64,000 nt of DNA from Geothrix sp. (GCA_030681515.1 JAUXSE010000011.1:62001-126000), one strand, 5' to 3'; shown: positions 1-9,676, counted from the stretch's first letter. Numbers and translations: made by a program. The notes: generated from the sequence alone by a model not told the origin.

Positions 1-479
1 TTGATGTTGCCCTTGAAGGGGTGGACGAGGCTGGGTTGGAGCCCTTCGGGGATCACCAGATCCACGGCCTCCACGCCATTGAATTCCAGATTGGCGCGGG
101 TGGTGTCGAAATGGCAGTTGTTGGGCACCAGGTTCCCCTGCTTGCAGACGGCGCTGAACAATACTTTTTCGGCGGCCCGGCCCTGGTGGGTGGGAATGAA
201 GTGGGCCATCCCGGTGATGTCTTGCAGCACGGCTTCCAGGCGGAAGAAGCTGCGGGAGCCCGCATAGCTTTCGTCGCCAATCATGATGGCGGCCCACTGG
301 GCCGAGCTCATGGCGCCGGTGCCGGAATCCGTGAGCCAGTCGAGCAGCACGTCCTCGGCCCGCAGCTTGAACACGTTCAGCTTCGCGGCTTCCAGCATCT
401 CCAGGCGCTCCTGCGGGCTGGTCATGCGGATGGGCTCGATGGACTTGATGCGGAAGGGCTCGATCATGGTGCGGGGCAT
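1..479 (-). CDS. tnaA: Tryptophanase / tyrosine phenol-lyase family, N-terminal part (runs off the window)
   Basis: This gene runs leftwards off the window, so only about 159 N-terminal residues are present. The protein begins MPRTMIEPFRIKSIEPIRM and carries the family blocks LTDSGTGAMS, GDESYAGSRSFF and PTHQGRAAEKVLF, which line the PLP pocket of the beta-eliminating lyases. Such enzymes cleave tryptophan to indole, pyruvate and ammonia, or tyrosine to phenol, pyruvate and ammonia. The residues that separate the two activities lie beyond the edge, so tryptophanase is a family-level guess. A GGAG-like ribosome site lies just upstream of the ATG at 479; a second in-frame ATG (Met5) is possible. 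Confidence 0.8.
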   Translation of the reverse strand, partial: MPRTMIEPFRIKSIEPIRMTSPQERLEMLEAAKLNVFKLRAEDVLLDWLTDSGTGAMSSAQWAAIMIGDESYAGSRSFFRLEAVLQDITGMAHFIPTHQGRAAEKVLFSAVCKQGNLVPNNCHFDTTRANLEFNGVEAVDLVIPEGLQPSLVHPFKGNI

Positions 480-590
480 GGCGGCTCCAGGCGAAGGATT
501 CAGAGTACCGGAGGTCAGGGGGATGGGCATCACAAGGCATTGGAACCGGTGCAGATCCGTGGGGCAACGTGAGGGAAATGCCAAAACCCA

Positions 591-832
591 CCACGAATGA
601 CACGAATACGCCCTGTGGGCGCAAGAAGGGCCACGACGGGGCGCCGACCCACCCTGGACCATCCTTTTCGGTGCGGCGGACATGGCTACCTTTGGAAGTC
701 GCCCAGGCCGCCGCGCCGAAAACCGATTGCGCATGGCGCAAACGGGGGCCAAGGGCCCGGATGGTCCTCAGCCGAGCGACGAAAGCAAGCCTTCGTGACC
801 TTGCTCTTTATTCCTTCGTGTCCTTCGTGGAG
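591..832. repeat. Long imperfect inverted repeat with 9-nt-periodic ends
   Basis: The 418-bp gap between the tryptophanase-type gene and coaX (480-897) has no convincing gene. Its ends face each other: CCACGAATGACACGAA at 591-606 and TTCGTGTCCTTCGTGG at 815-830, which pair at 15 of 16 positions. Further in, GGACCATCC (near 657) pairs with GGATGGTCC (near 759), and TTTTCGG-type blocks pair in the same order, so much of the element could fold as one long interrupted hairpin. The ORFs overlapping it have no recognisable domain and are rejected as coding. It resembles a small non-autonomous or REP-like element. Confidence 0.6.
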
Positions 833-897
833 ATCTTTCATCTCTCGTCTTTGACGATGAAGGCCCGACAGGCGATCCTGGATGGCTTGGAGCGCGC

Positions 898-1692
898 ATG
901 AGTCTTCTGCTGGCCGTGGATGTGGGCAATACCAATGTGGTGCTGGGGATCTACGATCTGACCCAGGGGCCGGAGGCGCCGCTGATCTGCTCCTGGCGTC
1001 TGGCCACCAGCCGCGAGCGCACCGTGGATGAGTACGGCCTTTCGGCCCTCGCCCTCATGCGGCACCAGGGCATCGAGGCCGGCCAGATCAAGCACGTGGC
1101 GATATCTTGCGTGGTGCCGCCCCTGCATCCCGTGCTCATGAGCCTCGCCAAGACCTACTTCGGGGTGGACGCCTTCTATGTCGAGCCTGGCGTGAAGACC
1201 GGCGTGAAGGTGCTCATTGACAACCCCGCCGAGCTGGGCGCCGACCGCCTGGTGAACGCCGTGGCGGGCATCGAGAAGTACGGGGCGCCGCTCATCGTGG
1301 TGGACTTCGGCACCGCCACGACCTTCGACGTCATCAACGCCAAGAGGGAATACCTGGGCGGCCTCATCTGCCCGGGCTTGAAGATCAGCGCCGACGCGCT
1401 GTTCCAGCGGGCCAGCCGCCTGCCGCGGGTGGAGATCGCCGAGCCCGAGCGCCTGGTGGGCCGCAATACCGTGCAGGCCATGCAGTCCGGCATCTTCTAC
1501 GGCTATGTGGGGATGGTGGACGGCATCCTGGACCGCCTGCTGGCTGAGTGCCCCGAGGCCAAGGTCGCCGCCACGGGGGGCCTGGCCCGCATCATCGCGC
1601 CCCACACCAGGCACATCAAGCACATCGCCCCGGATCTCACCCTGGACGGCCTGCGCATCCTCTGGTTCCGCAACCAGGGCGGGCGGAAATAA
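898..1692 (+). CDS. coaX: Type III pantothenate kinase
   Basis: The product phosphorylates pantothenate, the first step of coenzyme A synthesis, in the cytoplasm. The 264-residue length fits the family. The phosphate-binding DVGNTN motif is at residues 8-13, GADRL lies mid-protein, and DFGTATTFDVI provides the second ASKHA-fold nucleotide block. Type III enzymes need a monovalent cation and resist feedback by CoA; this is family knowledge. The start is the ATG at 898, preceded by a GGAG. birA follows after 5 bp, so the two cofactor genes are probably cotranscribed. Confidence 0.95.
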   Translation: MSLLLAVDVGNTNVVLGIYDLTQGPEAPLICSWRLATSRERTVDEYGLSALALMRHQGIEAGQIKHVAISCVVPPLHPVLMSLAKTYFGVDAFYVEPGVKTGVKVLIDNPAELGADRLVNAVAGIEKYGAPLIVVDFGTATTFDVINAKREYLGGLICPGLKISADALFQRASRLPRVEIAEPERLVGRNTVQAMQSGIFYGYVGMVDGILDRLLAECPEAKVAATGGLARIIAPHTRHIKHIAPDLTLDGLRILWFRNQGGRK

Positions 1693-1697
1693 CCCCG

Positions 1698-2369
1698 ATG
1701 GAGCTGCCGCTGATCCGCCTGGCGGAGATTGATTCCACCCAGGCCTTTCTGCGGCGGAGCCCCCACCTGGGTTTCTGCGTCGTGCTGGCGGACTCGCAGA
1801 CCGAGGGCCGGGGCCGCCAGGGCCACCGTTGGGAAAGCGCCGCCGGGGCCGGGCTATGGATGTCCGCGGCCTTGCCTGCGCCCGCCGGCGTGGCCCCTGG
1901 CCTGGTGCTCCAGCGGGCCATGGCCGCCGCCGCCCGGGTGCTGGATCCCGAAGGCCGCGTCCTGGGACTCAAGTGGCCCAACGACCTCGTGGCCTGGAAG
2001 GACGGCCATCTGGTGAAACTGGGCGGCATCCTCGGCGAGCAGATCGGTGGCCGCCTCATCCTGGGCCTCGGTGTGAACCTCACCGCCACCCCCCATATCC
2101 CCGGCCGCGCCATCCCCCCCGCGAGCCTGAAGGATCTGGGATTGACGCCCTCGGCTCCCGATCTCCTGGCTTTTCACATCTCCAATTTCTGGAAGAAATT
2201 GGAGCAGGAGATTCAACCCCTCTTCCGCTGGCCCGACCCAGGCACACCCCTCCAGTGGGAGGATGGCCAAGGCACCTGCCTGGGCTGGGAGCCGGATGGC
2301 CGCCTGAAAGTGGCCACCGCCGAAGGAGTCCGGCGGCTGAGCGCGGGGGAGATCAGCGGGTTGAATTGA
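1698..2369 (+). CDS. birA: Biotin--[acetyl-CoA-carboxylase] ligase, short form
   Basis: The enzyme activates biotin as biotinyl-AMP and transfers it to the biotin carrier of carboxylases. At 223 residues it lacks the N-terminal helix-turn-helix of repressor-type BirA, so it is probably a ligase only. The biotin-binding GRGRQGHRW is at residues 37-45, followed by LKWPNDLV and KLGGILGE, the catalytic core. A longer open frame begins upstream inside coaX, but the ATG at 1698, 5 bp after the coaX stop, starts exactly at the family N-terminus (MELPLIRLAEIDST). A short C-terminal SH3-like segment (GTCLGWEPDGRLKV) is present. Confidence 0.92.
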   Translation: MELPLIRLAEIDSTQAFLRRSPHLGFCVVLADSQTEGRGRQGHRWESAAGAGLWMSAALPAPAGVAPGLVLQRAMAAAARVLDPEGRVLGLKWPNDLVAWKDGHLVKLGGILGEQIGGRLILGLGVNLTATPHIPGRAIPPASLKDLGLTPSAPDLLAFHISNFWKKLEQEIQPLFRWPDPGTPLQWEDGQGTCLGWEPDGRLKVATAEGVRRLSAGEISGLN

Positions 2370-2422
2370 CTTCCGGAAGCCGGTTTCGGGAGGGCCAGGG
2401 GTTCCGAGGGGGGTCCTGCTGG

Positions 2423-5400
2423 TCAGCTACACCCCGTCGTGGCCCCGCAGGTCTGGCACTTCATGCAGGCGCCGTTGCGGACCAGGGTGAGGTGGCCGCA
2501 CTCAGGGCAGGGATCGCCGGTGTAGCCCTTTTCGCGGGCGACCTGCGCCGCGCTGACGGTGGCCCGGGCGCCGGAGACGCCCACCATCGCGGGCACGAGC
2601 GCCGATGTGAGGGTGGGCACGGGGATGGGCGCCGCGGGGGCGCCGGCGGCGGGGGGGAGCGGGGACTCCGGGAAGGGCAGGGGCGTGCCCGTGGGCAGGC
2701 TCGGGAGATTCTGCAGGCCGGGGGCCTGGCTGTTGGGACGCAGGCCGCTGGCGGCGCTGCTGAGCTGTTCCGGCTCGATGTGGGCCAGGTCGTAGCGGCC
2801 CAGGTAGCTGATGGCCAGTTCGCGGAACACGAAGTCAATGAGGCTGGTGCTGAGCTTGATGGTGTCGCTGCCCGCCACCATGCCCCCCGGCTCGAAGCGC
2901 GTGAAGAGGAAGGCATCGCAGAACTCTTCCAGGGGCACGCCGTGCTGCAGGCCCATGCTCACGGCGATGGCGAAGCAGTTGAGCACGGCGCGGAAGGCGG
3001 CGCCCTCCTTGTGGATGTCGAGGAAGATCTCCCCGAGGCTGCCGTCCTCGTACTCTCCGGTGCGGAGATAGAGCTTGGTGCCGCCGATGGTGGCCGCCTG
3101 GGTGTAGCCGCCGCGGCGGTTGGGCAGGCGGCGCCGGTAGGTGCGCATCAGTTGCTGGGTCAGCGCATGGGCGACCAGGGGGGCCTTCTCCGTGGCGGTG
3201 GCCTGCTCGTCCAGGAGCGTATCGGCGCCATCCAGCAGGTCGAGGTTGGTGGCCATGGCCTGGCTCATCTTCGAGCCGTCGCGGTAGAGGGCCACGGCCT
3301 TGAGCATGAGTTGCCAGCTGGCCTCGTAGATGCCGCCGATCTCGGCCACGGTGGCTTCCGCGGGCAGGTTGATGGTCTTGCTGATGGCACCGCTGAGGAA
3401 GGGCTGGGCCGCGCCCATCATCTTCAGGTGGCCCTGGGGCGCGATGTAGCGCCGGCCGGTGCGCCCGCAGCGGTTGGCGCAGTCGAAGATGGGCAGGTGC
3501 TCATCCTTGAGGTGGGGCGCGCCCTCCACGGTCATGCTGCCGCTGAGGGCCAGCAGGAAGGTCTCCACCTGCTCGGGGCTGAAGTCGTTCTTCAGGCGCT
3601 CCACATCAATGGCGTAGGCGGGATCGAAGGCGGTGGGGAGCTTCTGCTCCACCAGGGCGATTTCCTCGTCGGCCCAGCCGTTGGCCTTGAGCATGGAACG
3701 GGTGATGCCGGGGGTCTCGTCGGTGATCTGCAGCCACCCCACGACGTGGCGCTCGATCTCCTGGATCTGCCTGGGCGAGTAGCCGAGCCGGGCCATGGCC
3801 TCGGGGATGGCGCGGTTCACGAGCTTGAAATAGCCGCCGCCCGCCAGCTTCTTGAACTTCACCAGGGCGAAATCGGGCTCGACGCCGGTGGTGTCGCAAT
3901 CCATGAGCAGGCCGATGGTCCCCGTGGGCGCCAGCACGGTCACCTGGGCGTTGCGGAAGCCCCACTGCTCGCCGTAGGTGAGAGCCGTGTCCCAGCTTTC
4001 CCGGGCGGCCTCGACGATGCGCCTGGGCACGCCGGCGCCGTGCAGGCCCTGGGGCCGGATGGAGAGCTGCTCGTACTCCGAGGCCGGCGCATCGTAGGCG
4101 GCGCGGCGGTGGTTGCGGATGACCCGCTGCATGTGCCCGGCATTCCTCTTGTAGCCGGGGAAGGGGCCCAGTTCGCGGGCCATCTCGGCGCTGGCGGCGT
4201 AGGCATCGCCGGTGAGGATGGCGGTCAGCGCGGCGCACCACTGGGGGCCCTCCACGCTGTCGTAGGGGATGCCCATGCGCATGAGCATGGCGCCCAGGTT
4301 GGCATAGCCCAGGCCGAGGGTCCGGAATTCGTAGCTGAGCTTGGCGATGGAATCGCTGGGGAACTGCGCCATGAGCACGCTGACTTCGAGCACCACGGTC
4401 CACAGGCGGATGGCGTGGCGGTAGCCCACCAGGTCGAACCCGCCGTCCTCCGTGAGGAAGGTGCAGAGATTCAGCGACGCCAGGTTGCAGGCGGTGTCGT
4501 CCAGGAACATGTACTCGGAGCAGGGATTGCTCGCGTTGATGGGGCCGTCCTCGGGGCAGGTGTGCCAGTCGTTGATGGTGGTGTTGAACTGGATGCCGGG
4601 ATCGGCGCAGGACCAGGCGGCGCGGTTCACCTTCTCCCAGAGATCCTTGGCCCGGAGTTTCTTGCAGGTCTTGCCATCAATGCGACGCTTGAGCTCCCAG
4701 TCGCCGTCCATCTCCAGGGCGCGCATGAAGGCGTCGGGCACGCGCACGGAATTGTTGGAGTTCATGCCGCCCACCGTGAAGTAGGCCTCACCGTCCCAGG
4801 AGGTGTCGTAGCCCGCGAGATCCCGGGCGAAGTCCCCCTCGGCGAGGCGGCCCAGGCACTGGCTGAGGAAGGCCGCGGGCACGCCTTCACGCTTGGCGCG
4901 GGCCAGGGCCTTGAGAAGGATCTCGTTGGTCTTGGGATCGGCGTCCTTGGTGGTGGAGCCTTCCACGGCCCGGCAAAGGGCGTCCCAGTGCCGGCGCACG
5001 AGGGCGCTGCCGGCGGCCATCATGGCCACCTTGCGCTCTTCGGCCACCTTCCAGCCGATGAAGGCTTCGATATCGGGGTGGTCCAGGTCGAGGCAGACCA
5101 TCTTCGCGGCGCGGCGCGTGGTGCCCCCGCTCTTGATGGCCCCCGCCGCACGGTCGCCCACGCCCAGGAAGCTCATCAGGCCCGAACTGCGACCGCCGCC
5201 AGAAAGAGGCTCCTCGGAGCCGCGCACCTTGGAGAAGTTGGTGCCGGTGCCGGACCCGTACTTGAAGATCCGGGCCTCGCGGGTCCACAGATCCATGATG
5301 CCGCCCTCGTTCACGAGGTCGTCGGCCACGCTCTGGATGAAGCAGGCATGGGGCTGCGGGCGCTCGTAGGCCGAGGTGGACTTCGTCAGGGCGCCCGTGG

Positions 5401-5845
5401 CCGGATCCACGAAGCTGTGGCCCTGGGCGGGTCCGGAGATGCCATAGGCGTAGTGCAGGCCCGTGTTGAACCACTGCGGCGAATTGGGCGCGCACATCTG
5501 GTTGGCCAGCATGTAGGTGAGCTCGTCGTAGAAGGCCTGGGCATCCTCGGTGGACTCGAAGTAGCCATGGGTTTCGCCCCAGTGCCGCCAGCAGCCCGCC
5601 AGGCGGTGGAAGACCTGCCGTGCGTCCTTCTCCCCGCCGTTCTGGGCGTCAATGCCCTTCCGGCGGAAGTACTTCTGGGCCAGGATGTCCACGGCCACCT
5701 GGGACCAGGTCTCCGGCACCATCACATCCTTGGCCTCGAAGACCACGGTGCCGTCGAGCTTGGAGATGCGGCTGGTGCGCGGAACGAAGGGGATCCCTTC
5801 CAAGGGGTCGTGACCAGCCTTCGTGAAGTGGCGGGCGATCTTCAT
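2423..5845 (-). CDS. nrdJ: Adenosylcobalamin-dependent (class II) ribonucleoside-diphosphate reductase
   Basis: This is a 1140-residue class II ribonucleotide reductase, which makes deoxyribonucleotides using adenosylcobalamin as radical source and so works with or without oxygen. Visible features are [14 protein letters not shown] near residue 118, the redox cysteine in HACFIQSV (C168), the radical and acid residues of NPCSEY (C442, E444), [10 protein letters not shown] in the barrel, and a C-terminal cysteine-rich tail with CPECG and CMKCQTCG that probably carries electrons from thioredoxin. The open frame extends 47 codons further upstream, but MKIARHF at 5845 with an AGGAC site is preferred. 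It converges on birA, whose end lies 53 bp away. Confidence 0.93.
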   Translation of the reverse strand: MKIARHFTKAGHDPLEGIPFVPRTSRISKLDGTVVFEAKDVMVPETWSQVAVDILAQKYFRRKGIDAQNGGEKDARQVFHRLAGCWRHWGETHGYFESTEDAQAFYDELTYMLANQMCAPNSPQWFNTGLHYAYGISGPAQGHSFVDPATGALTKSTSAYERPQPHACFIQSVADDLVNEGGIMDLWTREARIFKYGSGTGTNFSKVRGSEEPLSGGGRSSGLMSFLGVGDRAAGAIKSGGTTRRAAKMVCLDLDHPDIEAFIGWKVAEERKVAMMAAGSALVRRHWDALCRAVEGSTTKDADPKTNEILLKALARAKREGVPAAFLSQCLGRLAEGDFARDLAGYDTSWDGEAYFTVGGMNSNNSVRVPDAFMRALEMDGDWELKRRIDGKTCKKLRAKDLWEKVNRAAWSCADPGIQFNTTINDWHTCPEDGPINASNPCSEYMFLDDTACNLASLNLCTFLTEDGGFDLVGYRHAIRLWTVVLEVSVLMAQFPSDSIAKLSYEFRTLGLGYANLGAMLMRMGIPYDSVEGPQWCAALTAILTGDAYAASAEMARELGPFPGYKRNAGHMQRVIRNHRRAAYDAPASEYEQLSIRPQGLHGAGVPRRIVEAARESWDTALTYGEQWGFRNAQVTVLAPTGTIGLLMDCDTTGVEPDFALVKFKKLAGGGYFKLVNRAIPEAMARLGYSPRQIQEIERHVVGWLQITDETPGITRSMLKANGWADEEIALVEQKLPTAFDPAYAIDVERLKNDFSPEQVETFLLALSGSMTVEGAPHLKDEHLPIFDCANRCGRTGRRYIAPQGHLKMMGAAQPFLSGAISKTINLPAEATVAEIGGIYEASWQLMLKAVALYRDGSKMSQAMATNLDLLDGADTLLDEQATATEKAPLVAHALTQQLMRTYRRRLPNRRGGYTQAATIGGTKLYLRTGEYEDGSLGEIFLDIHKEGAAFRAVLNCFAIAVSMGLQHGVPLEEFCDAFLFTRFEPGGMVAGSDTIKLSTSLIDFVFRELAISYLGRYDLAHIEPEQLSSAASGLRPNSQAPGLQNLPSLPTGTPLPFPESPLPPAAGAPAAPIPVPTLTSALVPAMVGVSGARATVSAAQVAREKGYTGDPCPECGHLTLVRNGACMKCQTCGATTGCS

Positions 5846-6232
5846 GGGCTGTCCTGGGCAGAAGGGTGGAGAAGGACTGATCGAAAGACATGGCCTGCCC
5901 GCGAGGTGTACAAAGCCCTCCCCGGGATGGGGGAGACTTTGAGGTTGACCTCTAGGGGTTGTGCCGGGAGAAAAGGATGGCCCCAAGATGTAGGGGTGTC
6001 AAGGGGGCATCACCGGATTTTTCCAGTGATTAAAAACACCCCGGAAATCAGGGACTTTGAATGCGGAGGCCGCTCTGCGAGCCCGCAGCTGGATGGTCCG
6101 CGCGAGGGCAAGCTGCTGGCGCCGGTGATCCCATCGCGGCTAGGCTGAATCCAAGCCGGGCCCCATGCATCGGGGTGCGATGAACCGGGTCAGGTCGGAA
6201 GAAGCAGCCCTAAGTCGTTCCCCCGAGTGCCG
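5846..6232. other. Leader region upstream of nrdJ; no gene seen
   Basis: These 387 bases precede nrdJ on the minus strand. The segment 5940-5955 contains the near-palindrome GAGGTTGACCTC, and a CTCCC/GGGGAG hairpin lies close by; either could be an operator or an attenuator. I looked for an NrdR box and for the conserved B12-box of cobalamin riboswitches, which would make sense before a B12-dependent enzyme, and saw neither. No credible coding frame is present. Confidence 0.4.
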
Positions 6233-6534
6233 TGGCAAGCCCGGCCCCTTTTGGGGCCAAGCTTGCCATCGCTCAGGCTGCGCCTTCGCGAATCGGCACT
6301 GGCGTACGCTCCTCGCCGGGTCCCGATTTCGCAGGCTCCCCCGGAGCCTGCGAAATCACCCGGCGGTCGCGCACATGGCAAGCCCGGCCCCTTTTGGGGC
6401 CAAGCTTGCCATCGCGCAGGCTTCGCCTGCGCGAATCGGCACTGGCATGTACTCCTCGCCGGATCCCGGCGCCGCAGGCTCCACAGGAGCCTCCTCTGCC
6501 ACCCGGCGGTCGCACACATGGCAAGCCCGGCCCC
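6233..6534. repeat. 143-bp tandem repeat, two full copies and a stub
   Basis: TGGCAAGCCCGGCCCC begins at 6233, 6376 and 6519, giving two units of exactly 143 bp and a 16-nt third start. Each unit begins with a compound hairpin (GGCAAGC pairing with GCTTGCC around a GGCCCC-tttt-GGGGCC stem), then a second hairpin near GCGAATCGGCAC, then a third. In unit 1 the third hairpin has a perfect 15-bp stem (6325-6339 with 6343-6357). The units differ mostly in the middle. Long open frames cross the array on both strands but reflect GC content, not coding. Confidence 0.8.
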
Positions 6535-6601
6535 GGGTTCCAACAGGCGTCAGAGCGCAAAATGCCGTAATCAAAAGCGGCCAAACGGCGAATGGCTTTT
6601 C

Positions 6602-7474
6602 CTATCTCCGAATCCGCGCAGCGGATTCGGAGCCGGCACGACACACCATGTAGAGCGGACACCCCCCACACGTGCTGCGTTTGCGCACGCCGGGACAGTC
6701 CCCCAGGATGCCCAGGTGGCTGAGGGCGAAGTCGTAGCGCAGGGGGTCTGCGGGATCCAGGCGGCGCAGGGCTTCGGTGATCTCGTGGGCCATCTTGCCG
6801 TCCGGGGTGGCCCGGTGGCTGAGGCCGATGAAGCGGGACACCCGCGCCACATGGGTGTCCAGGGGGATGATCAGTTGATCGGAAGGATAGTGGCTCCAGA
6901 GGCCGAGGTCGGGCCAGCCCGCACGAACCATCCAGCGCAGGAACATGCGCCAACGCTTGCAGGCGGCACCTTCCAGGGGATCGGGCAGGGAGAACCGGGT
7001 TCCATGCGTTGTTGGAAGCTCCACCCGGAGGCGCTGGACCAGACGGGAGAGGGGAGCATCGGAATCTTCGCCCGGGCCCGGCAGCAGATGGGATTCGATG
7101 CAGCCTCCGCTTTCCAGGCTCAGGCGCCGCCAGGCCAGCAGCCAGGCCGCAAGGTCCGGGCCGGTGTGGAAGCGCCAGACCCAGGACGCCAGTGCCCGGG
7201 CCAGTTCCTTCCGGGCCTCCGGTTCGGAGCGTTTCCGGAGCCAATCCGCGGGCCGGTCGCCCAGGGGGGCCAGGGCGGCCCGCACGGCGCGGATCATGGG
7301 ATCCACGCGCCCATAGGCCAGGTTCGCGGCCACGAACGCGGCGACCTCCCGGTCCAGGGACTCCGGATAGGCCAACGCCACGGAGAGAGGGTCCTTCTCC
7401 AGGGCCCCGGGCGTGTCGTAGCGGGCGCAAAGCCCATCCAGGCGGGCCTTCATGGATGCGGTGGCGGTCCCCAT
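6602..7474 (-). CDS. TIGR02757 / DUF2400 family protein
   Basis: A 290-residue protein of the DUF2400 (TIGR02757) family, whose biochemical role is not established. Family blocks include FVAANLAYGRVDPM, LPDPLEGAACKRWRMFLRWMVR and IIPLDTHVARVSRF. The C-terminus has cysteines at CPGV, CGGC and MVC, a spacing like the 4Fe-4S knot of helix-hairpin-helix DNA glycosylases, which may hint at nucleic-acid binding. The start is uncertain: ATG at 7474 has a GGAG upstream, ATG at 7453 is also possible, and the open frame runs to 7543. It lies between the 143-bp repeat and a divergent hypothetical gene. Confidence 0.85.
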   Translation of the reverse strand: MGTATASMKARLDGLCARYDTPGALEKDPLSVALAYPESLDREVAAFVAANLAYGRVDPMIRAVRAALAPLGDRPADWLRKRSEPEARKELARALASWVWRFHTGPDLAAWLLAWRRLSLESGGCIESHLLPGPGEDSDAPLSRLVQRLRVELPTTHGTRFSLPDPLEGAACKRWRMFLRWMVRAGWPDLGLWSHYPSDQLIIPLDTHVARVSRFIGLSHRATPDGKMAHEITEALRRLDPADPLRYDFALSHLGILGDCPGVRKRSTCGGCPLYMVCRAGSESAARIRR

Positions 7475-7615
7475 GAGGTCCAGTCTCCCAGGATGCGGAC
7501 CCACCGGGGCCGCGAAAAAACCGGATCTCGTGCCTAAAATCACTATGTAAGCAAAGGCTCTACCGCTAACCTAATGGATGGTGGCCCGTGGCCCCTTCTG
7601 GAGCAGTAACCGCAC

Positions 7616-8017
7616 ATGATGACCCTGCGTGGCCTTGGTAACCTGGCAAAGATCCTTGAAGAAGCTGCAAAGCCTGATTCCGTGTTGCGGGAAGACCGTG
7701 AGAAGCCGAAACCCAAAATCCTCAAGAAGGGCGAAAGGCTCGGCAATACCCGGATCATGGACCCCAAACGGAAGGTCTGGTACGAGAAGCGGCTGAAGGA
7801 GATCACCGCCAAGACGGTCGCACCGGAAGGTTCCGTCTCTGGACCGGTGAGTGCCCCCCTGATTTCCGCCTCCCCTGCACTGGCCAAGAACGTGGCCGCC
7901 CAGATGGGCGGCTCCCTGCTGCAGACCCTGGCCGCCGCCAAGGATGCCAAACCCAAGGTCGAGGGCACCAAGCGCTCCGAAGGCTGGCGCCGGAAGCCGG
8001 GTGAATCCATTTTCTGA
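7616..8017 (+). CDS. Hypothetical protein, 133 aa
   Basis: I do not recognise this family. The protein starts MMTLRGLGNLAKILEEA, is rich in lysine and glutamate in its first half (KPKPKILKKGERLG), has a short Ala/Ser-rich stretch in the middle (LISASPALAKNVAAQMGG) and ends in a basic tail (SEGWRRKPGESIF). There is no signal peptide, membrane segment or cysteine pair, so a small cytosolic and probably partly disordered protein is likely. A strong terminator hairpin follows 14 bp after the stop, which supports a real transcription unit. A second Met one codon in is an equal start candidate. Confidence 0.6.
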   Translation: MMTLRGLGNLAKILEEAAKPDSVLREDREKPKPKILKKGERLGNTRIMDPKRKVWYEKRLKEITAKTVAPEGSVSGPVSAPLISASPALAKNVAAQMGGSLLQTLAAAKDAKPKVEGTKRSEGWRRKPGESIF

Positions 8018-8031
8018 GCCCCGGCTTCCAA

Positions 8032-8072
8032 CGGCAGAAACGAGGCGGCCCCAGGCCGCCTCGTTTCTGCCG
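8032..8072. terminator. Strong bidirectional terminator hairpin
   Basis: An almost perfect 18-19-bp stem: CGGCAGAAACGAGGCGGCC at 8032-8050 pairs with the sequence ending at 8072 around a very short loop. It sits between two convergent genes (7616-8017 and 8098-8601), so it can end transcription from both sides. There is no long T run; the stem carries GTTTC near its base. Confidence 0.7.
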
Positions 8073-8097
8073 ACGCGGGGTGGAACGCCCCGCGCCC

Positions 8098-8601
8098 TTA
8101 TGTCCCGCTGCTCACGGGTTTGAAATACTTGCGCCCGATCCACGTGGCGGCCAGGGGGCGTTCGAGCCGTCCGCCACGAAGGTCGCCGAGGGTGAGAAGG
8201 GCCAGGTCGAGGACCGGCGTGGACCCATCCAGGGTGCCGTCGACGAGCCGGGCTTCGACATCGGCGCGGGAGACCGCGCGGATTCCATCCGCCAGCCGGA
8301 CGATCACGGCCTGGGGATCCTCCAGGGCCAGTCCCGATTTCGCGGCGATCTGATTCACCCCGCGCAGCATGCCGTCAATGGCGCAGCCGGAGGGCTGGGT
8401 CGCCAGGATGGGCTCCGCGATGGCGAGGATGCGGTGCTCCAGAAGGGTCCAGGCCGCCTGGTACTGGGTGCCCTTGTGGCGCCAGCGGCCGAGGAGGGCG
8501 TCCATCTCCGGCGCCAGCACAGATGCCTCCGCGGGCTGCGCCAGGGCCAGCAGCCACAGGCGGGCTTCATCGGGCAGGGAGGAGAAGGCGGACAGGGACA
8601 T
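8098..8601 (-). CDS. Conserved hypothetical protein (family often mislabelled ABC transporter ATPase)
   Basis: A 167-residue protein related to a small family common in Bacteroidetes and often annotated without basis as ABC transporter ATPase; it has no Walker motifs. Shared features are the N-terminal LPDEARLWLL block, a middle segment WRHKGTQYQAAW, and the conserved PSGCAIDGMLR motif near residue 91 followed by a VRLADGIRAVSRADV strand. No signal peptide or membrane segment is seen. The function is unknown. It is convergent with the upstream hypothetical gene and divergent from hemH. Confidence 0.7.
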   Translation of the reverse strand: MSLSAFSSLPDEARLWLLALAQPAEASVLAPEMDALLGRWRHKGTQYQAAWTLLEHRILAIAEPILATQPSGCAIDGMLRGVNQIAAKSGLALEDPQAVIVRLADGIRAVSRADVEARLVDGTLDGSTPVLDLALLTLGDLRGGRLERPLAATWIGRKYFKPVSSGT

Positions 8602-8728
8602 GGGGGGCTCCGGGCGTCAGGACAGTCTATGGGATGCCGGCTTCCCTGCGTTCATTTCCTGTTCCGACAGGTCTCATCCAGGCTTCCGTGACGATCGCGG
8701 CACCGAGTCTCGCGTAAGGTGGAGGGTG

Positions 8729-9676
8729 ATGCGAGACACGGCGATTCTTCTCCTGAACCTGGGCGGTCCTGCGAACCTGGACCAGGTGGAACCCTTCCTG
8801 GCGGCCCTTTTCGGCGACCGGGAACTCATCCGGCTGCCCTGTCCGGCCTGGCTGCAGCCGCCCTTCGCGCGGCTCATCGCGAAACTGCGGGCCCCTGGCG
8901 CAAAGCGGCGCTACGCGGAAATTGGCGGAGGCTCGCCGCTGCTGCGCGAAAGCGCCTTCCAGGCCGCGGCGCTGCGGTCGGTCCTTCGCTCCGCGGGTCG
9001 CGACGAAGCGGTGAAGCTCTGTTTCCGCAACGCTTCGCCGCGGGCCGTGGGGCTGCTGAAGGCCCTGAAGCGGGACGGCATCCGGAAGCTCGTGCCCGTG
9101 ACGCTCTATCCCCACGATTGCCGCGCCACCACCGGATCGAGCCTGCGGGAACTGGCCGTCGAGGCGGCCAAGGCCGGCATGGATCTCCTGCCGGGCGTGG
9201 ATCACTACGCCACGGATCCGGACTACCTCGATGCCCTGGAGGCGCCGCTCCGTGCCGCGCTGAAGGAGCTGCCCGGCGCCACGGTGATCTTCAGCGCCCA
9301 CAGCCTGCCGGTGCGCCAGATCGAGGCGGGGGATCCCTACGAACGCGAGATCCACGCCACGCGCGATGCCCTCATGGCCCGGATCGGAGACATCCCCGGC
9401 GGGTACGTGCTGGCCTATCAAAGCCGCACGGGGCCCGTGCGCTGGCTGGAGCCACCCCTGAAATCAGTGCTGGAATCCATGGGCGGCAAGGATGTCATCG
9501 TCGTGCCCATGAGCTTCGTCAGCGAGCATATCGAGACGCTGCACGAGCTGGACATCGAGTACCGCCTTGTGGCGGAGAAGGCCGGCATCCGCACCTACCG
9601 CCGCATGGCCGCCCCCGGCACCGACCCCGCCTACATCCGCTGCCTCGCGCGGCGCGTCCTGGAGATCCTTCCATGA
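8729..9676 (+). CDS. hemH: Ferrochelatase
   Basis: The enzyme inserts ferrous iron into a porphyrin at the end of haem synthesis. The 315-residue protein shows LLNLGGP at the N-terminus, the metal-binding histidine in SAHSLP (H191) and the glutamate in VSEHIETLHELD (E266). It lacks the C-terminal cysteines of 2Fe-2S ferrochelatases and has no membrane anchor. The ATG at 8729 lies at the family start, though the open frame extends about 120 codons upstream. Its stop overlaps the hemG start (ATGA). Whether the substrate is protoporphyrin or coproporphyrin cannot be read here, but the partner resembles classical protoporphyrinogen oxidase. Confidence 0.95.
   Translation: MRDTAILLLNLGGPANLDQVEPFLAALFGDRELIRLPCPAWLQPPFARLIAKLRAPGAKRRYAEIGGGSPLLRESAFQAAALRSVLRSAGRDEAVKLCFRNASPRAVGLLKALKRDGIRKLVPVTLYPHDCRATTGSSLRELAVEAAKAGMDLLPGVDHYATDPDYLDALEAPLRAALKELPGATVIFSAHSLPVRQIEAGDPYEREIHATRDALMARIGDIPGGYVLAYQSRTGPVRWLEPPLKSVLESMGGKDVIVVPMSFVSEHIETLHELDIEYRLVAEKAGIRTYRRMAAPGTDPAYIRCLARRVLEILP

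Noticed and set aside
1829-6148. 1439-residue open frame on the plus strand
   Set aside because: It is the shadow of nrdJ and birA in a GC-rich genome; it has no domains and a Gly/Ala/His/Arg-biased composition.
5846-6232. Cobalamin riboswitch or NrdR box before nrdJ
   Set aside because: The conserved B12-box and NrdR palindrome were not found by eye.
6227-7537. Long frames across the 143-bp repeat (plus and minus)
   Set aside because: They follow the repeat and the DUF2400 shadow; the translations are Pro/Arg-rich with no homology.
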